64,000 bases of DNA, taken from positions 124,001 to 188,000 of the forward strand of contig NZ_JWLW01000017.1 of assembly GCF_000808575.1 (NCBI RefSeq), read 5' to 3'. Every line of letters begins with the position of its first letter. Positions within the stretch are counted from its first letter, which is position 1. Made by a program: the position numbers and the translations under genes. This stretch comes from Alteromonas marina (GTDB taxonomy: Bacteria; Pseudomonadota; Gammaproteobacteria; Enterobacterales; Alteromonadaceae). This document shows, in pieces, positions 1 to 9,449 of this stretch. The notes beneath the pieces were generated by a model. The model was not told the origin of the DNA, ran no database searches, and saw nothing but the letters and a program-made list of their open reading frames with translations.

Positions 1-609
1 ATTTTCTAATTGCACGTTTTATTTGTTTTTTATATTTATAATTCGATACTGCCACGTCTTTCAGCATGCTTCTATGCATAAACCCAAAAAGTAGCCATAA
101 GTATTAAGTCGCATACACAATTGTCATAACGCAATATTAGGGTACCAATAATAGCGGCCCGATTTTCGGGCACGAACAGCGCCAATATTAAGCGCTAGAA
201 AGTATTGTTTTTATGATATTTTTAAGAACGTCCGCTTATCAGCAAACGAATGTTACATATCATCAATATTTTTCGGCCCGGATTACCCTTGTGTATAAGA
301 TCTTATAACTTTACCTGGTCTATTTCAGCAAAATACAGACCAATTCCATGAAAATTTTGCAAGGCAAATGCAAAGTTTACACGGCATTTATCAAATTTTT
401 ATTAAAGTTAATAAGTATCAATTAGTTATAAACACTATAAAAGAATTCTTTTTTGTTGCTGTTGTAATAGTAAGATGTTGTGCGTTTTCTTTAAGGTGAT
501 CGAGCAACGAATGTGTGCGGAGCGATAACACAAACGTAGATAACTTGCCAAAATTGTGTAGCCAATTTGAAACACCGTAGGCCATTGAGATATTGAGTTT
601 TAACATCTT
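1..609. other. Left-edge region with no convincing gene
   Basis: AT-rich sequence before the patatin gene terminator. Reading both strands I find only short frames, including a 77-codon minus-strand frame (418-651) that has no ribosome binding site, no family resemblance and overlaps the terminator hairpin. A short hairpin GCCCG-ATTTT-CGGGC lies at 157-171 but has no T-run on either side. The region may hold the promoter or 3' end of a neighbour outside the window; nothing more can be supported. Confidence 0.5.
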
Positions 610-643
610 TAAACAAAAAAGCTTGGATAAATCCAAGCTTTTA
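610..643 (-). terminator. Rho-independent terminator of the patatin gene
   Basis: A perfect stem AAGCTTGGAT / ATCCAAGCTT with a tiny AT loop is followed, read on the minus strand, by a T-rich tract (TTTTTTGTTT). It lies about 50 bases past the stop codon of the minus-strand patatin gene. Confidence 0.85.
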
Positions 644-694
644 AGTGACACTGTTGCTTAACTACTACACGTGTAGTGAGGTGTTATGGTAAGT

Positions 695-1546
695 TCACGC
701 CGATTTCTGATTTGCGACAGAATAAATAGCTTTTATATAGCGTCTTGCCATACGTCGACCCTGGCCATAACCTCTGAGTAGCTTTTTCTTATCCATGGTA
801 AGACGTTTTACACAGAAAGCTTCGTCTGGCGCGATTACCCTTATAGTGCAGTCGGCTGGTGGATTATTTAAAAAGTCGAGCGTTTCATTGTAAATGGCTG
901 CGCGCTGAAGCATCTTTGCAAGGATCGCAGGCTGGTTCCCATACATCTTTTGCATTAACCAGGTTGATTTTACTTCGGGCTTGGTGAATCCAAGTGGTTG
1001 AGAAAGTATCACGGTAATATCTCGTGCGCCCATATTGTAAGCTTTAATGGCAGGTATTGCATCTGCAACGCCGCCATCAAGATAGCGCGTACCGTTTATT
1101 ATTATTTCATCCCTATATGCGGTGGGCAACGCACAAGAAGCTACCATCAAGTCATCGACATTATCCTTGGTGGCCTGTATATATTCACACTCACCTGACT
1201 CGGCATTTGTTACCCCTACGTACAAAGGCATGCTGCTCTTTTCCCCAGGCGCGGGAATATTCATGGACTGTTTAGAGTGATGCCATAGCCAATGGACATC
1301 TGTCATGTGCCCCCCCTTTATGAATCGAAGGGGGCTGAAAAATTCGCGCTTCGTTGCATATTGGGTAATGATGGTCTTGCTTAATCCATGCATTTTTGAG
1401 ACGTAAGTCGATAAGTTTGTCGCCCCAGCGGAAACGCCTAATGTGAAATCAAAAGGGTAATAATCTTGCTCCATGAATTTGTCTAGTACGCCAGCCGCAA
1501 ATATTCCGCGCATCGCGCCACCCTCTACAACTAATGCACTTTTCAT
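695..1546 (-). CDS. Patatin-like phospholipase family protein
   Basis: Predicted lipid acyl hydrolase of the patatin fold, which uses a Ser-Asp dyad. Visible motifs are the glycine-rich oxyanion loop GGAMRG (residues 9-14), the nucleophile elbow GVSAG with Ser39, and the DGG motif near residue 157 that supplies the catalytic Asp. At 283 residues it is close to E. coli YjjU-like single-domain patatins in size and layout. I chose the ATG at 1546 rather than the one seven codons upstream because an AAGGAG ribosome binding site lies at about 1554-1559, seven bases before it. No signal peptide is visible, so it is probably cytosolic. It is monocistronic: terminators flank it on both sides. The substrate is not predictable from sequence. 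Confidence 0.9.
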   Translation of the reverse strand: MKSALVVEGGAMRGIFAAGVLDKFMEQDYYPFDFTLGVSAGATNLSTYVSKMHGLSKTIITQYATKREFFSPLRFIKGGHMTDVHWLWHHSKQSMNIPAPGEKSSMPLYVGVTNAESGECEYIQATKDNVDDLMVASCALPTAYRDEIIINGTRYLDGGVADAIPAIKAYNMGARDITVILSQPLGFTKPEVKSTWLMQKMYGNQPAILAKMLQRAAIYNETLDFLNNPPADCTIRVIAPDEAFCVKRLTMDKKKLLRGYGQGRRMARRYIKAIYSVANQKSA

Positions 1547-1636
1547 CCGCCCTCTCCTTGTAAACACGTTGACAATTATCTGGTATGACCACTATCGATA
1601 CCCGCTATCCTACAGGAATATCAAGAGGTGTGCCAA

Positions 1637-1668
1637 AAAGAAAAAACCGCGAACAAGTCGCGGTTTTT
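1637..1668 (-). terminator. Terminator of the pullulanase transcript
   Basis: Stem CCGCGA / TCGCGG extended by flanking A/T pairs; on the minus strand it is followed by a run of Ts. It sits about 45 bases beyond the pullulanase stop codon. Confidence 0.85.
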
Positions 1669-1712
1669 ACAAAGTTATCGTTAAAACTTTAATTATATTG
1701 AATTATGTGCAT

Positions 1713-4700
1713 TTATTTCATAGTCACAGTTAGCACGGGTGCATTACCATCTGGCCCGGTAACTTTAAACTCATAAAGACCAGATTCAGCAATTTCAATC
1801 AACAAATTGTTGTTACTTTGCCCCAATAATTTAGGCTCACTGGGAATGACAACATTACTCGCAGCATCGTTGGGGTTACCAAAGTTGACCGTTGACCAAT
1901 CTTCAGAGGCCACTTTGAACTCGATACTACCTGCGCTTAACTCAATGTCAGCGGTGTAAACTCCTTCTCCTTGATATTCAAACATATCTACCGCACCCCA
2001 TCCGTTCATACCGCCACGGATATAGACTTGAGTGTCTCCCCAAAACGCTTCTTTAAATACACCAATAGTAGGCGCACCTAAATCAGTCACGTTGAAAACA
2101 AACACATAGCGGTCTGCAGTTTCAATGTTCAAGATAAGGTTATCGTTAGTTGCAGCGAGACCTAGAGTTTGACCCGGAGCAAGGTTTCGATCCGCGTCAT
2201 CTGCTGAGAAAGCACCAAAATTCACGGTACTCCAATCTTCAGATGCAACTTTAAACTCGTACGTGCCAGGCTCCATATCTCGAGCAAAGGTATAGATACG
2301 ACCACCTTGGTAAGTGAACTCCTCGTCTGTCCCCCAACCGTTCATTGCACCACGAAGATACACAGGTGTTCCAACGTAGGGCTCTTCGTTCTCTACCATA
2401 AGGATTGGTGCTTCGCTATCAGTCGCATCAATAGTAAACAGGTAGGTCGCGCTCGTCGCTGGTGTAAATGAAAGGTTGGTATTAGTACGTGCAAGAACCT
2501 TTTCTTCACCCGCTATTACTGTACCTTCTTCACCATCCGCTGCGCCAAAGTTCACTGTACTCCAATCTTCAGATGCGAATTTGAATCCATATGTAACGCC
2601 ACCTTCAAGTGTAGCTGTTACGGTGTACTTACCGTCACCCTGATAGGTAAATGCATCATCAGTTGACCAACCATTCATATCTCCACGCAGGTAAGCGATG
2701 GTGTCGCCGTAAGGAACAACATCAGGCGCACCAGACGTGGCATACGCGGATAGACCATAACCTTGGGCTCCAGACTGTGGTTTTACGAACACAGCAATAG
2801 TTAGTGCAGGAACGGTAAAGGTTCCATTACCCTCTTCACCTTCTACAAATGTGGCGCCGCGTACCGTGGCATCAACTGAATTCATTTGTGTGGCATGGAG
2901 CGAAAAGCCTGTTGCAGTGTTGACGGTGATAGACTTCTCTTCATATCCCGTATTCACTAGCACCATAATCGCATCATTCATCATGTCTAGGTCTTGACGA
3001 GACTCATCACTGTTTTCAGATACGCCGTCATCAATGCTCATCGCAATGAGGCCACGTTGCTGGCGCTCACCGATATTGTGGAAACCAATACGATCGATAA
3101 TGTCTTCAGCGGTAGTCAATCTAAACAATGGACTTGTCATACGAATGTTTAGCAACTCTGCAAAGACGTCTGAGGCAAACATGATATCTGCCATCGACGC
3201 AGCGCGGTTCGGACTATAAATAAACTCACCCATTTCTTCCCAACGGGCTTCATTGTCCTGTGCTAGCGGTAAGCCTACATTCCAGTTATTGGTCTCGTAA
3301 GTGAAATCCACATAGTTAAACCAATCTCCGGCATCATAAGTGTTTCTATCCATTGATTTGGAGCGAAGCATGTCGCCGCCCATTTGTAAAAATGGAATAC
3401 CTTGAGACACAAGATTAATACCCATTGCTACATTTTGGGCACGAACCCGCTGTTCTAGAGTAATATCTTGTGGAAGCGTGTAGTTTAACTGATCCCATAG
3501 TGTTTCATTATCATGCTTTGACACGTAGTTAATGATATCTGCTGGGTCTTCAGCATAGCCACCCAAGTTACTTGTTGCACCAGCACTGCCTGAAGACGTT
3601 TCTAACACATAGTCTTTCAACGTGCCTATCATGCCCATTTTTACACGGTCTTGCGCGCTTAATAGCCCTTCATCTTCCGGTCTAAAGATAGCGCCTTGGC
3701 GAATAGCTTCTCGAATACGGTCGTTATAGGTACCAATCTCGGTACCAGCCATATTGAGCTGGCTCGCTTGCTCGTAACCGCGGTCTATTTTAGTCCAGCC
3801 TTCACCGTAAAAGTAATTGTCTTCGTCAATAGAATGAACAGCATCACGCAAGCGCACCATGGTGTCTTTAGTGGCTTGGCTCATAATATCGAAACGGAAA
3901 GAGTCATACTTATAGTGTTCAGTCCACATAAGCAGTGAGTCTTTCATGAATTTTTCCATCATGACATTACGAGGTTCGGTGTCATCACAGCATGTTTCAC
4001 GAACAATCGCGCCAGTATCCACTTCGTAACGGTGATAGTAGCCCGGTACCGCTTTGTCTAAAACTGACTTGCTGAAAACACCCGATGCATTGGTGTGGTT
4101 GTATACAACGTCTAATGCAACACGAAGTCCCATCTCGTGAAGTGCTTGGATCATGGCGCGCATTTCTACTATTCGTTCAACACCTTCTGCACTTGACGCA
4201 TAACTTCCTTCTGGCGCGTTAAAGTGATGAGGGTCATAGCCCCAGTTGAACGTATCTAGATTCCGCAAATCATTAGTAAGCTGTTGTGCCTTGCCCGCTT
4301 CAGATAGTGGATCATAAGAATTGTAAACATCGATTAGCAGTGCGTTTGCGCTTTCTTCTTCACACACTGCCGCACTGCTGTTTAAGCGACACAATTTGCC
4401 TACCGTATCGTATAAATCAACGGTCTTAGTAGGGTCTTCGTCAATGGTTGCGATGTCATTCGCTGGAAGGATATGGAAGTAGGTAAGCCCTGCCTCAACA
4501 AGCTTTTTAAGGTGCTCAACAGGTGCTGTGCCCTCTTCAGTAAAGGCAAGGTATTTACCTCTATTTTCCTCAGACGTAGACATATCACGTACGCTAAAGT
4601 CACGAACGTGTCCTTCGTAAATGACTGCATCTTCATAATTTTCAACCGTCGGAATAGTATGAGTATCCCACCCTTCAGGTTTTAAATCATCATCCGCTAG

Positions 4701-6044
4701 ATTTACAAAGCGCGAGAAACGGCCGTTTGTGCTTAGTGATACAGAATATGGGTCTGTTACAAGCAGTGTCTCCACTTTGCCCGTAATCGGGTGATAAACA
4801 GCGACTTCATAACGGTAAAGCTGACGGTCAAGGGACATATCGCCTTCATGGCGCCAAACACCTGAGGTATCGTCACGAACCATTTCAATACGTTGGTTTA
4901 ATGTCTTGTTGTCGTTATAAATCAGAAGATCAACATTTGAAGCAGTAGGCGCCCACAATGCGGCAGTAATACCTGTATCAGAGTAGATACCACCAAGTTG
5001 AGCTTCGTCGGCATCGTCTTCACCGAGCGTATATAGTGCGTCTATTCCGTTAGCCAGTTGGATCCCGGTCGCAACAACAAGCGCACCGTCAGCATCGTAA
5101 CCCCCAACTACGGCTTGTGTCGTCAACACGGTTTTAGCATCTTCAACCGACCAGTCGCCTTCCCAAGCCTGCATAGTAGATAAGTGCGGCGCACGGGCAG
5201 ATTGCTCTTCGGTAAGTGTTGTACTCATTAACGTTACTTGAGTACCGTTAATACCCTCTTCCAGCGTGCTCTCTAAGTCAGCCTGTGCTGAATAGTGAAG
5301 TTTCACCTCTGAAACGGTTTCAGGTACGTCCCATAAAATAGTGTTGGCATCTAACCAATGCGCGCCAAAGCCCTCGATATCAACAGGCTGAGGCCCAAGA
5401 GACATGATAGGAAACTCAAATATGGTTGCCTCGCCAGAAAGTGTAAAATTCATGCGTACAAATGTTTCATCATCTTGTACTAAAGAGCCTTGGAAGTCTC
5501 CGCCCCCCATTTCTTTTCCGGCATCGTCAGTACCCTTGTGGATAATGAAATTGTGGCAGCTTCCATACCCTTCCTTAAGATCTAGAATCCAATACGCGCC
5601 ATAGTTTGGATCGATACCGCTATGAATGCGACCGTTGGCCCAATCAGTGTCTGCGTCAGCATAAGCATCACACTCGTCATTGTTCCAAGTATGTAGTCTC
5701 CAGCCTTCATAAGCTGCATCGTTACTTGAGTTATCAGCGTCAACAGCAGCCCGATTATAATAAAGTACAGCTTGATTAGATGAAGGGGTAAATACAGGTG
5801 CAGGTAAACTTGGATCAGCACCGGCTTCACATGCATCGTTCGCTTCATTAGGTACGAGCGGCGCATCGCATTGAATAGGTGGTGGCGGTTCACAAGCCGT
5901 ACCTGTTGAATTAGGTACATTTGGAACCTCACAGGTAAGCAGATCGTTGGTGCCCGACTCTACGCCCGAGCCACCGCAACCTGCAAGTGTATAAGCGCCT
6001 ACTACGAGTAACGCAGCGCGCACTACTCTTTTTTTAGTAAACAT
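1713..6044 (-). CDS. pulA: Lipoprotein pullulanase (GH13 debranching enzyme) with three C-terminal repeats
   Basis: Hydrolyses alpha-1,6 branch points in pullulan, glycogen or limit dextrins. The 1443-residue protein starts with a lipoprotein signal ending in lipobox LAGC (Cys23), so it should be membrane anchored and possibly surface exposed. A pullulanase-associated carbohydrate-binding region and a CBM48-like module (around LWAPTASNV) come before the GH13 barrel. The barrel shows DVVYNH (about residue 645), FRFDIMS with the nucleophile Asp (about 716), YGEGW with the acid/base Glu (about 748) and SKHDN (about 843). Three repeats of roughly 110 residues follow, each with a MNGW motif and SEDWSTVNFG. 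The start at 6044 is preferred over 6131 because AGGAG lies just upstream and the lipoprotein signal begins there. It lies 83 bases after the receptor gene, probably in one transcript. Family assignment is firm; the function of the repeats is inferred. Confidence 0.93.
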   Translation of the reverse strand: MFTKKRVVRAALLVVGAYTLAGCGGSGVESGTNDLLTCEVPNVPNSTGTACEPPPPIQCDAPLVPNEANDACEAGADPSLPAPVFTPSSNQAVLYYNRAAVDADNSSNDAAYEGWRLHTWNNDECDAYADADTDWANGRIHSGIDPNYGAYWILDLKEGYGSCHNFIIHKGTDDAGKEMGGGDFQGSLVQDDETFVRMNFTLSGEATIFEFPIMSLGPQPVDIEGFGAHWLDANTILWDVPETVSEVKLHYSAQADLESTLEEGINGTQVTLMSTTLTEEQSARAPHLSTMQAWEGDWSVEDAKTVLTTQAVVGGYDADGALVVATGIQLANGIDALYTLGEDDADEAQLGGIYSDTGITAALWAPTASNVDLLIYNDNKTLNQRIEMVRDDTSGVWRHEGDMSLDRQLYRYEVAVYHPITGKVETLLVTDPYSVSLSTNGRFSRFVNLADDDLKPEGWDTHTIPTVENYEDAVIYEGHVRDFSVRDMSTSEENRGKYLAFTEEGTAPVEHLKKLVEAGLTYFHILPANDIATIDEDPTKTVDLYDTVGKLCRLNSSAAVCEEESANALLIDVYNSYDPLSEAGKAQQLTNDLRNLDTFNWGYDPHHFNAPEGSYASSAEGVERIVEMRAMIQALHEMGLRVALDVVYNHTNASGVFSKSVLDKAVPGYYHRYEVDTGAIVRETCCDDTEPRNVMMEKFMKDSLLMWTEHYKYDSFRFDIMSQATKDTMVRLRDAVHSIDEDNYFYGEGWTKIDRGYEQASQLNMAGTEIGTYNDRIREAIRQGAIFRPEDEGLLSAQDRVKMGMIGTLKDYVLETSSGSAGATSNLGGYAEDPADIINYVSKHDNETLWDQLNYTLPQDITLEQRVRAQNVAMGINLVSQGIPFLQMGGDMLRSKSMDRNTYDAGDWFNYVDFTYETNNWNVGLPLAQDNEARWEEMGEFIYSPNRAASMADIMFASDVFAELLNIRMTSPLFRLTTAEDIIDRIGFHNIGERQQRGLIAMSIDDGVSENSDESRQDLDMMNDAIMVLVNTGYEEKSITVNTATGFSLHATQMNSVDATVRGATFVEGEEGNGTFTVPALTIAVFVKPQSGAQGYGLSAYATSGAPDVVPYGDTIAYLRGDMNGWSTDDAFTYQGDGKYTVTATLEGGVTYGFKFASEDWSTVNFGAADGEEGTVIAGEEKVLARTNTNLSFTPATSATYLFTIDATDSEAPILMVENEEPYVGTPVYLRGAMNGWGTDEEFTYQGGRIYTFARDMEPGTYEFKVASEDWSTVNFGAFSADDADRNLAPGQTLGLAATNDNLILNIETADRYVFVFNVTDLGAPTIGVFKEAFWGDTQVYIRGGMNGWGAVDMFEYQGEGVYTADIELSAGSIEFKVASEDWSTVNFGNPNDAASNVVIPSEPKLLGQSNNNLLIEIAESGLYEFKVTGPDGNAPVLTVTMK
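1750..2700 (-). repeat. Three tandem protein repeats in the pullulanase C-terminus
   Basis: Three units of about 110 codons begin near 2695, 2362 and 2022 (minus strand). Each opens with Y-(L/I)-R-G-x-MNGW, has a conserved (F/Y)-x-YQG segment, and carries SEDWSTVNFG about 35 residues later. They look like small beta-sandwich glucan-binding modules, reminiscent of E-set or AMPK-type starch-binding folds, but I cannot assign a CBM family. Confidence 0.75.
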
Positions 6045-6127
6045 AGAATTCTCCTGAATATTTTCGCTACTTTTGGCAACCGAATATTCCTTCGTGTTGC
6101 TAAATAAATTACCTAAGATGCTGTTTT

Positions 6128-9100
6128 TCATAGTTGATATGTCATCCCTAGGTAATATTGCGTTCCAAAGTATTGGATAGTGCCGGTTTGCTCTTCTGAT
6201 GAGAAATAGCTCTTCGTTGGCTCGTCTGTTAGGTTATTAACTTGAAATAGTACGCTCCAATTGTCGTTAATCTCGTACGACGCTTGGTAATCAATAACCA
6301 ATTCTTCGTCAAAGTTAACCACCTGGTCGTTTACCGCTACTTGCTGCGAAACAAATGCATCGCGATATCGGCTAGACAAGCGAGTTTCAAAACCTTCGTA
6401 TTCCCAAAACACGGTTAGCGTAGCAACGTTTTCAGAAAGACCTGGTAAGTTAGCGGCATACACGTCATCACCTAGCGTGCGCTGAATTTCACTTTCGGTG
6501 TAAGAGTAACTTGCGCTAACGCCTAAGCCTGACCACATGCCAGGCAGCATGCTATAAATTTGCGTATAGGCGATTTCTAAACCGCGAATATAGCCACCTT
6601 CGGCATTGTTTACGGCTGTGCTGTAGCTACCATTTTCAGTAGGGACGGTAATAAAGATGGGGTCGCCATTTTCATCAAGCGCGAGTTCGGCTTCCTGTCC
6701 TGCAAACTCTGGCGTCAAGTAAACCGGCACACTTACGTTATCAGGAATTACAATGCCGTTTGCTTCAAAATCATAAGGCTCTATTTCGATGTCTTCTACG
6801 AACGATTCAATGTCTTTATAAAAGCCAGCAACAACTAATGCACCTTCCGTATCTGAGAAATAATACTCCCACGAAACGTCGTATTGAGTTGCATAGAATG
6901 GTTCTAAATAAGGGCTGTTACGGGCGCTACCACTAACCCTTGCCGTAGGGTTGGAAAGCGTAATTTCACCCGAGTCTCTGTCTTGGAAAGCGGTAACCGT
7001 TTCAATAGTGGTTGACGCATTTGCGGCAAAACGGTTTATTGGCGCTCTGCCCATCACTTTTGCAGCAGCTACACGAAGTTGCGTGTCATCTGTAAGTTTA
7101 AAGTTCAGGTTAATTGAAGGCAAAACGTCAGAATATTCGTGACTTATCAACGCTGGGCGATAAAAGTTATTAATTAACCCTACGTCGTCGGTAATGTTTT
7201 GTGCACCAGCCGTAGGGTCACTAACTTCAACCGATGTTCCGGTCTCAAGGTCTTCAATTAACTGAGTAGCACGCTGTAGCGTCGTTGAACTTTGTTTACT
7301 TTTAACGTAACGAACACCAACATTACCTGTAACAGGGATACTGCCAATTTCTGTATTAATGTTTGCCATCAAGTAAGCAGAATTCACAGTTTCAAATACA
7401 TCGCCACTTTCTTGTAGCGTCCACGCAGTAGCTGGCCCTGTACCTGGACCATTAATAACGCCGGCAGCGCCAGGTCCCCACGTTTGAACAGGCTGTGGCC
7501 TACCGTTTGGAAACCAAGCATTAAGTGCACTCTCTAGATCAACGGAAAGATAACTTGGAAAATAACCAAAATCACCGCTCCAATTTACCTCTTCGACCAT
7601 ATCAGAAGTTAACTGAAGTGGCGGTTCGCTTACTGAGAATGCACTATCGTTTCCGTATTCAAACACAGAGCGGTCATTGTTATATTCCCGGTCTGAGTAA
7701 CGATAGCCAAATTCAAAGCCTGAAATGATTGGCACATCAACATAATATTGGAAGTCTACGCGATAGGCGTCTAACTCATCTTTGTTTTCATACGGGTAAA
7801 TGCCGTATTTACTTACCATTACACGGTCTAAGTCTGTAAAAGTATCACTTTGATTAAAACCGATATCAGGTAAGTTTAGTCCGTTGAGCAAATAAGAAAT
7901 TTGAACGTTTTCGTCGAACACGGGGTTTGCCGCTGTCGCGTCTTCGCCAACAAGCGACCACAGTAAGCCGTTTCTAAAGTCGCTTTCAGCACTTGAGCGG
8001 GAGACGTCAAACTGAACCGCTAAATCTGGCGATATTTCCCAGCTAGCATTCACGCCTAAGTTGGTAACACTGTCAAAATCTTGATTGTCGTCGTTTACCA
8101 ACTCAACACGGGTAAAGCTGTTGTCTGTACGAGAAAATGTGCCGCCAATTACGCTGTTATTTACTACTACAGGATTAGTTATACCAGCGTTTATTCCACC
8201 TAGCTTAACGCGAAACCCGCGAGCAAAGGCTTCGGAGTCAAATTTCGAGATAAAAGCATCAGCTTTAAGAGTAAAGGTATCGATAGGTGCCCATTCAAAC
8301 GCAGCAACATAGCCGTCGCGCGTCTCTTCCCCGCCCTTGTGCTGCATTTCAAAACCTTCTGAAATGAGTTCACAATTGGGGCAATCTGCTGGCCCGTCTA
8401 TATCACCTTCAAGTCCGTCTACATCAACTTGACCGTTATAAGCTAAACCAATGAATTGAGTAGAAACGCTCGGTTGGAATAAACGAGCATAACCTAGTGA
8501 TAGACCTAGCGTATCGTCAAGGAATTTACCTTGGTATGAGAAACTCAGTCTATGTCCATACTCTGTAGCATCACTCACCTCTGACGCTCTATTGTTGTAC
8601 ATGCCACGCATGTTGGCGCTGAATTTATGTTGCTCTTCAATGGCAAGTGGTGATGCAGTTTTAAGTTCTACCGTACCCGCTATACCCCCCTCAATAAGCG
8701 ATGCCTTGGGAGATTTATAAACCGCCGCCTCACTAATAAGTTCTGAAGGATACTGATCAAACTCAATTGCCCGGCTTCCGCTGGTCGATACCTGCTCTCT
8801 ACCGTTTAATGTAGAAAACACAAAGTCACCGGATAGACCACGAATGTTTATCTGCGCGGCTTGCCCCCCGGTTCTTACCGCAGAGATACCTGGCAAGCGG
8901 GTCAGTGCATCTGCCATAGATACGTCGGGAAGCCCGCCCAAATCGTCTGCAGATATTTGTTCAGAAACCGTATCGGAGAAGCGTTTCTGGTTTAGTGATT
9001 GGATCAAGCTGGTACTAAAACCACGTACTTCAATACGCTCTAAGGTATCTTCTTGTGGTCGTTCAACTTCGTCTATTGACGTGTCTGGTGACTCTTGGGC

Positions 9101-9178
9101 ATAAAGAGGAGCTGCGCTAAACGCGACCCCACTACTTATCAAGGCCGCCATGATAGTGCTGGGTTTGAATGTTTTCAT
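6128..9178 (-). CDS. TonB-dependent receptor, alpha-glucan locus receptor 1
   Basis: Outer-membrane beta-barrel transporter of 1016 residues that would import oligosaccharides using TonB energy. There is a Sec signal peptide ending near LYAQ-ES, then an IEVRG segment resembling the start of a TonB box/plug. The plug domain follows (residues about 60-180, with the motif LNGREQVSTSGSRAIEFDQY) and then a long barrel ending in YYLGMTYQL, with the usual aromatic C-terminal strand. The arrangement matches the large receptors often annotated as the Xanthomonas/Caulobacter type. It is 83 bases upstream of the pullulanase, which argues for a maltodextrin or branched-glucan substrate, an inference from context. 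A 14-base inverted-repeat site lies 114 bases upstream of the start and an ATGGGACACC leader ends one base before the ATG. Confidence 0.93.
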   Translation of the reverse strand: MKTFKPSTIMAALISSGVAFSAAPLYAQESPDTSIDEVERPQEDTLERIEVRGFSTSLIQSLNQKRFSDTVSEQISADDLGGLPDVSMADALTRLPGISAVRTGGQAAQINIRGLSGDFVFSTLNGREQVSTSGSRAIEFDQYPSELISEAAVYKSPKASLIEGGIAGTVELKTASPLAIEEQHKFSANMRGMYNNRASEVSDATEYGHRLSFSYQGKFLDDTLGLSLGYARLFQPSVSTQFIGLAYNGQVDVDGLEGDIDGPADCPNCELISEGFEMQHKGGEETRDGYVAAFEWAPIDTFTLKADAFISKFDSEAFARGFRVKLGGINAGITNPVVVNNSVIGGTFSRTDNSFTRVELVNDDNQDFDSVTNLGVNASWEISPDLAVQFDVSRSSAESDFRNGLLWSLVGEDATAANPVFDENVQISYLLNGLNLPDIGFNQSDTFTDLDRVMVSKYGIYPYENKDELDAYRVDFQYYVDVPIISGFEFGYRYSDREYNNDRSVFEYGNDSAFSVSEPPLQLTSDMVEEVNWSGDFGYFPSYLSVDLESALNAWFPNGRPQPVQTWGPGAAGVINGPGTGPATAWTLQESGDVFETVNSAYLMANINTEIGSIPVTGNVGVRYVKSKQSSTTLQRATQLIEDLETGTSVEVSDPTAGAQNITDDVGLINNFYRPALISHEYSDVLPSINLNFKLTDDTQLRVAAAKVMGRAPINRFAANASTTIETVTAFQDRDSGEITLSNPTARVSGSARNSPYLEPFYATQYDVSWEYYFSDTEGALVVAGFYKDIESFVEDIEIEPYDFEANGIVIPDNVSVPVYLTPEFAGQEAELALDENGDPIFITVPTENGSYSTAVNNAEGGYIRGLEIAYTQIYSMLPGMWSGLGVSASYSYTESEIQRTLGDDVYAANLPGLSENVATLTVFWEYEGFETRLSSRYRDAFVSQQVAVNDQVVNFDEELVIDYQASYEINDNWSVLFQVNNLTDEPTKSYFSSEEQTGTIQYFGTQYYLGMTYQL

Positions 9179-9291
9179 TGGTGTCCCATTCCTTGTTTAT
9201 TATCGACACTTTTTGGACTACCACCCCCAAAAATGTCGCTTATGGTTCAACACCAAATACTACTGTTTTGTATAAAAAGGGAGCAATGCTA

Positions 9292-9305
9292 TGCATACGT
9301 ATTCA
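9292..9305. promoter_or_regulatory. Inverted-repeat site upstream of receptor 1 (putative LacI-type operator)
   Basis: TGCATACGTATTCA is an imperfect palindrome (TGnATACGTATnCA) with a central CG, as is common for LacI-family operators. The same 14 bases occur at 15605-15618 in front of receptor 2. No regulator gene is in the window, so the binding protein is unknown; a maltodextrin-responsive LacI-family regulator is an inference. Confidence 0.6.
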
Positions 9306-9449
9306 TTTACATCCATGAAACATAATTTAAACAAAGATCGGGAATAATTGTTTTATATAACTTTTAGAATGAAGGATTTAGGAGATTAGCAGAGTTTCTT
9401 ATGGGAAAAATATAACATTATTGAAGGCCATCCCTAGCTCTCAGGGTTA

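Noticed and set aside
157..171. Hairpin GCCCG-ATTTT-CGGGC as a terminator
   Set aside because: Short stem with no following T-run on either strand and no gene ending next to it that I can see.
418..651. Minus-strand frame of 77 codons near the left edge
   Set aside because: No ribosome binding site, no family resemblance, and it overlaps the terminator hairpin of the patatin gene.
5582..5932. Minus-strand 116-codon frame within the pullulanase gene
   Set aside because: Lies inside the real gene in another frame; composition is unlike a protein and it has no start signal.
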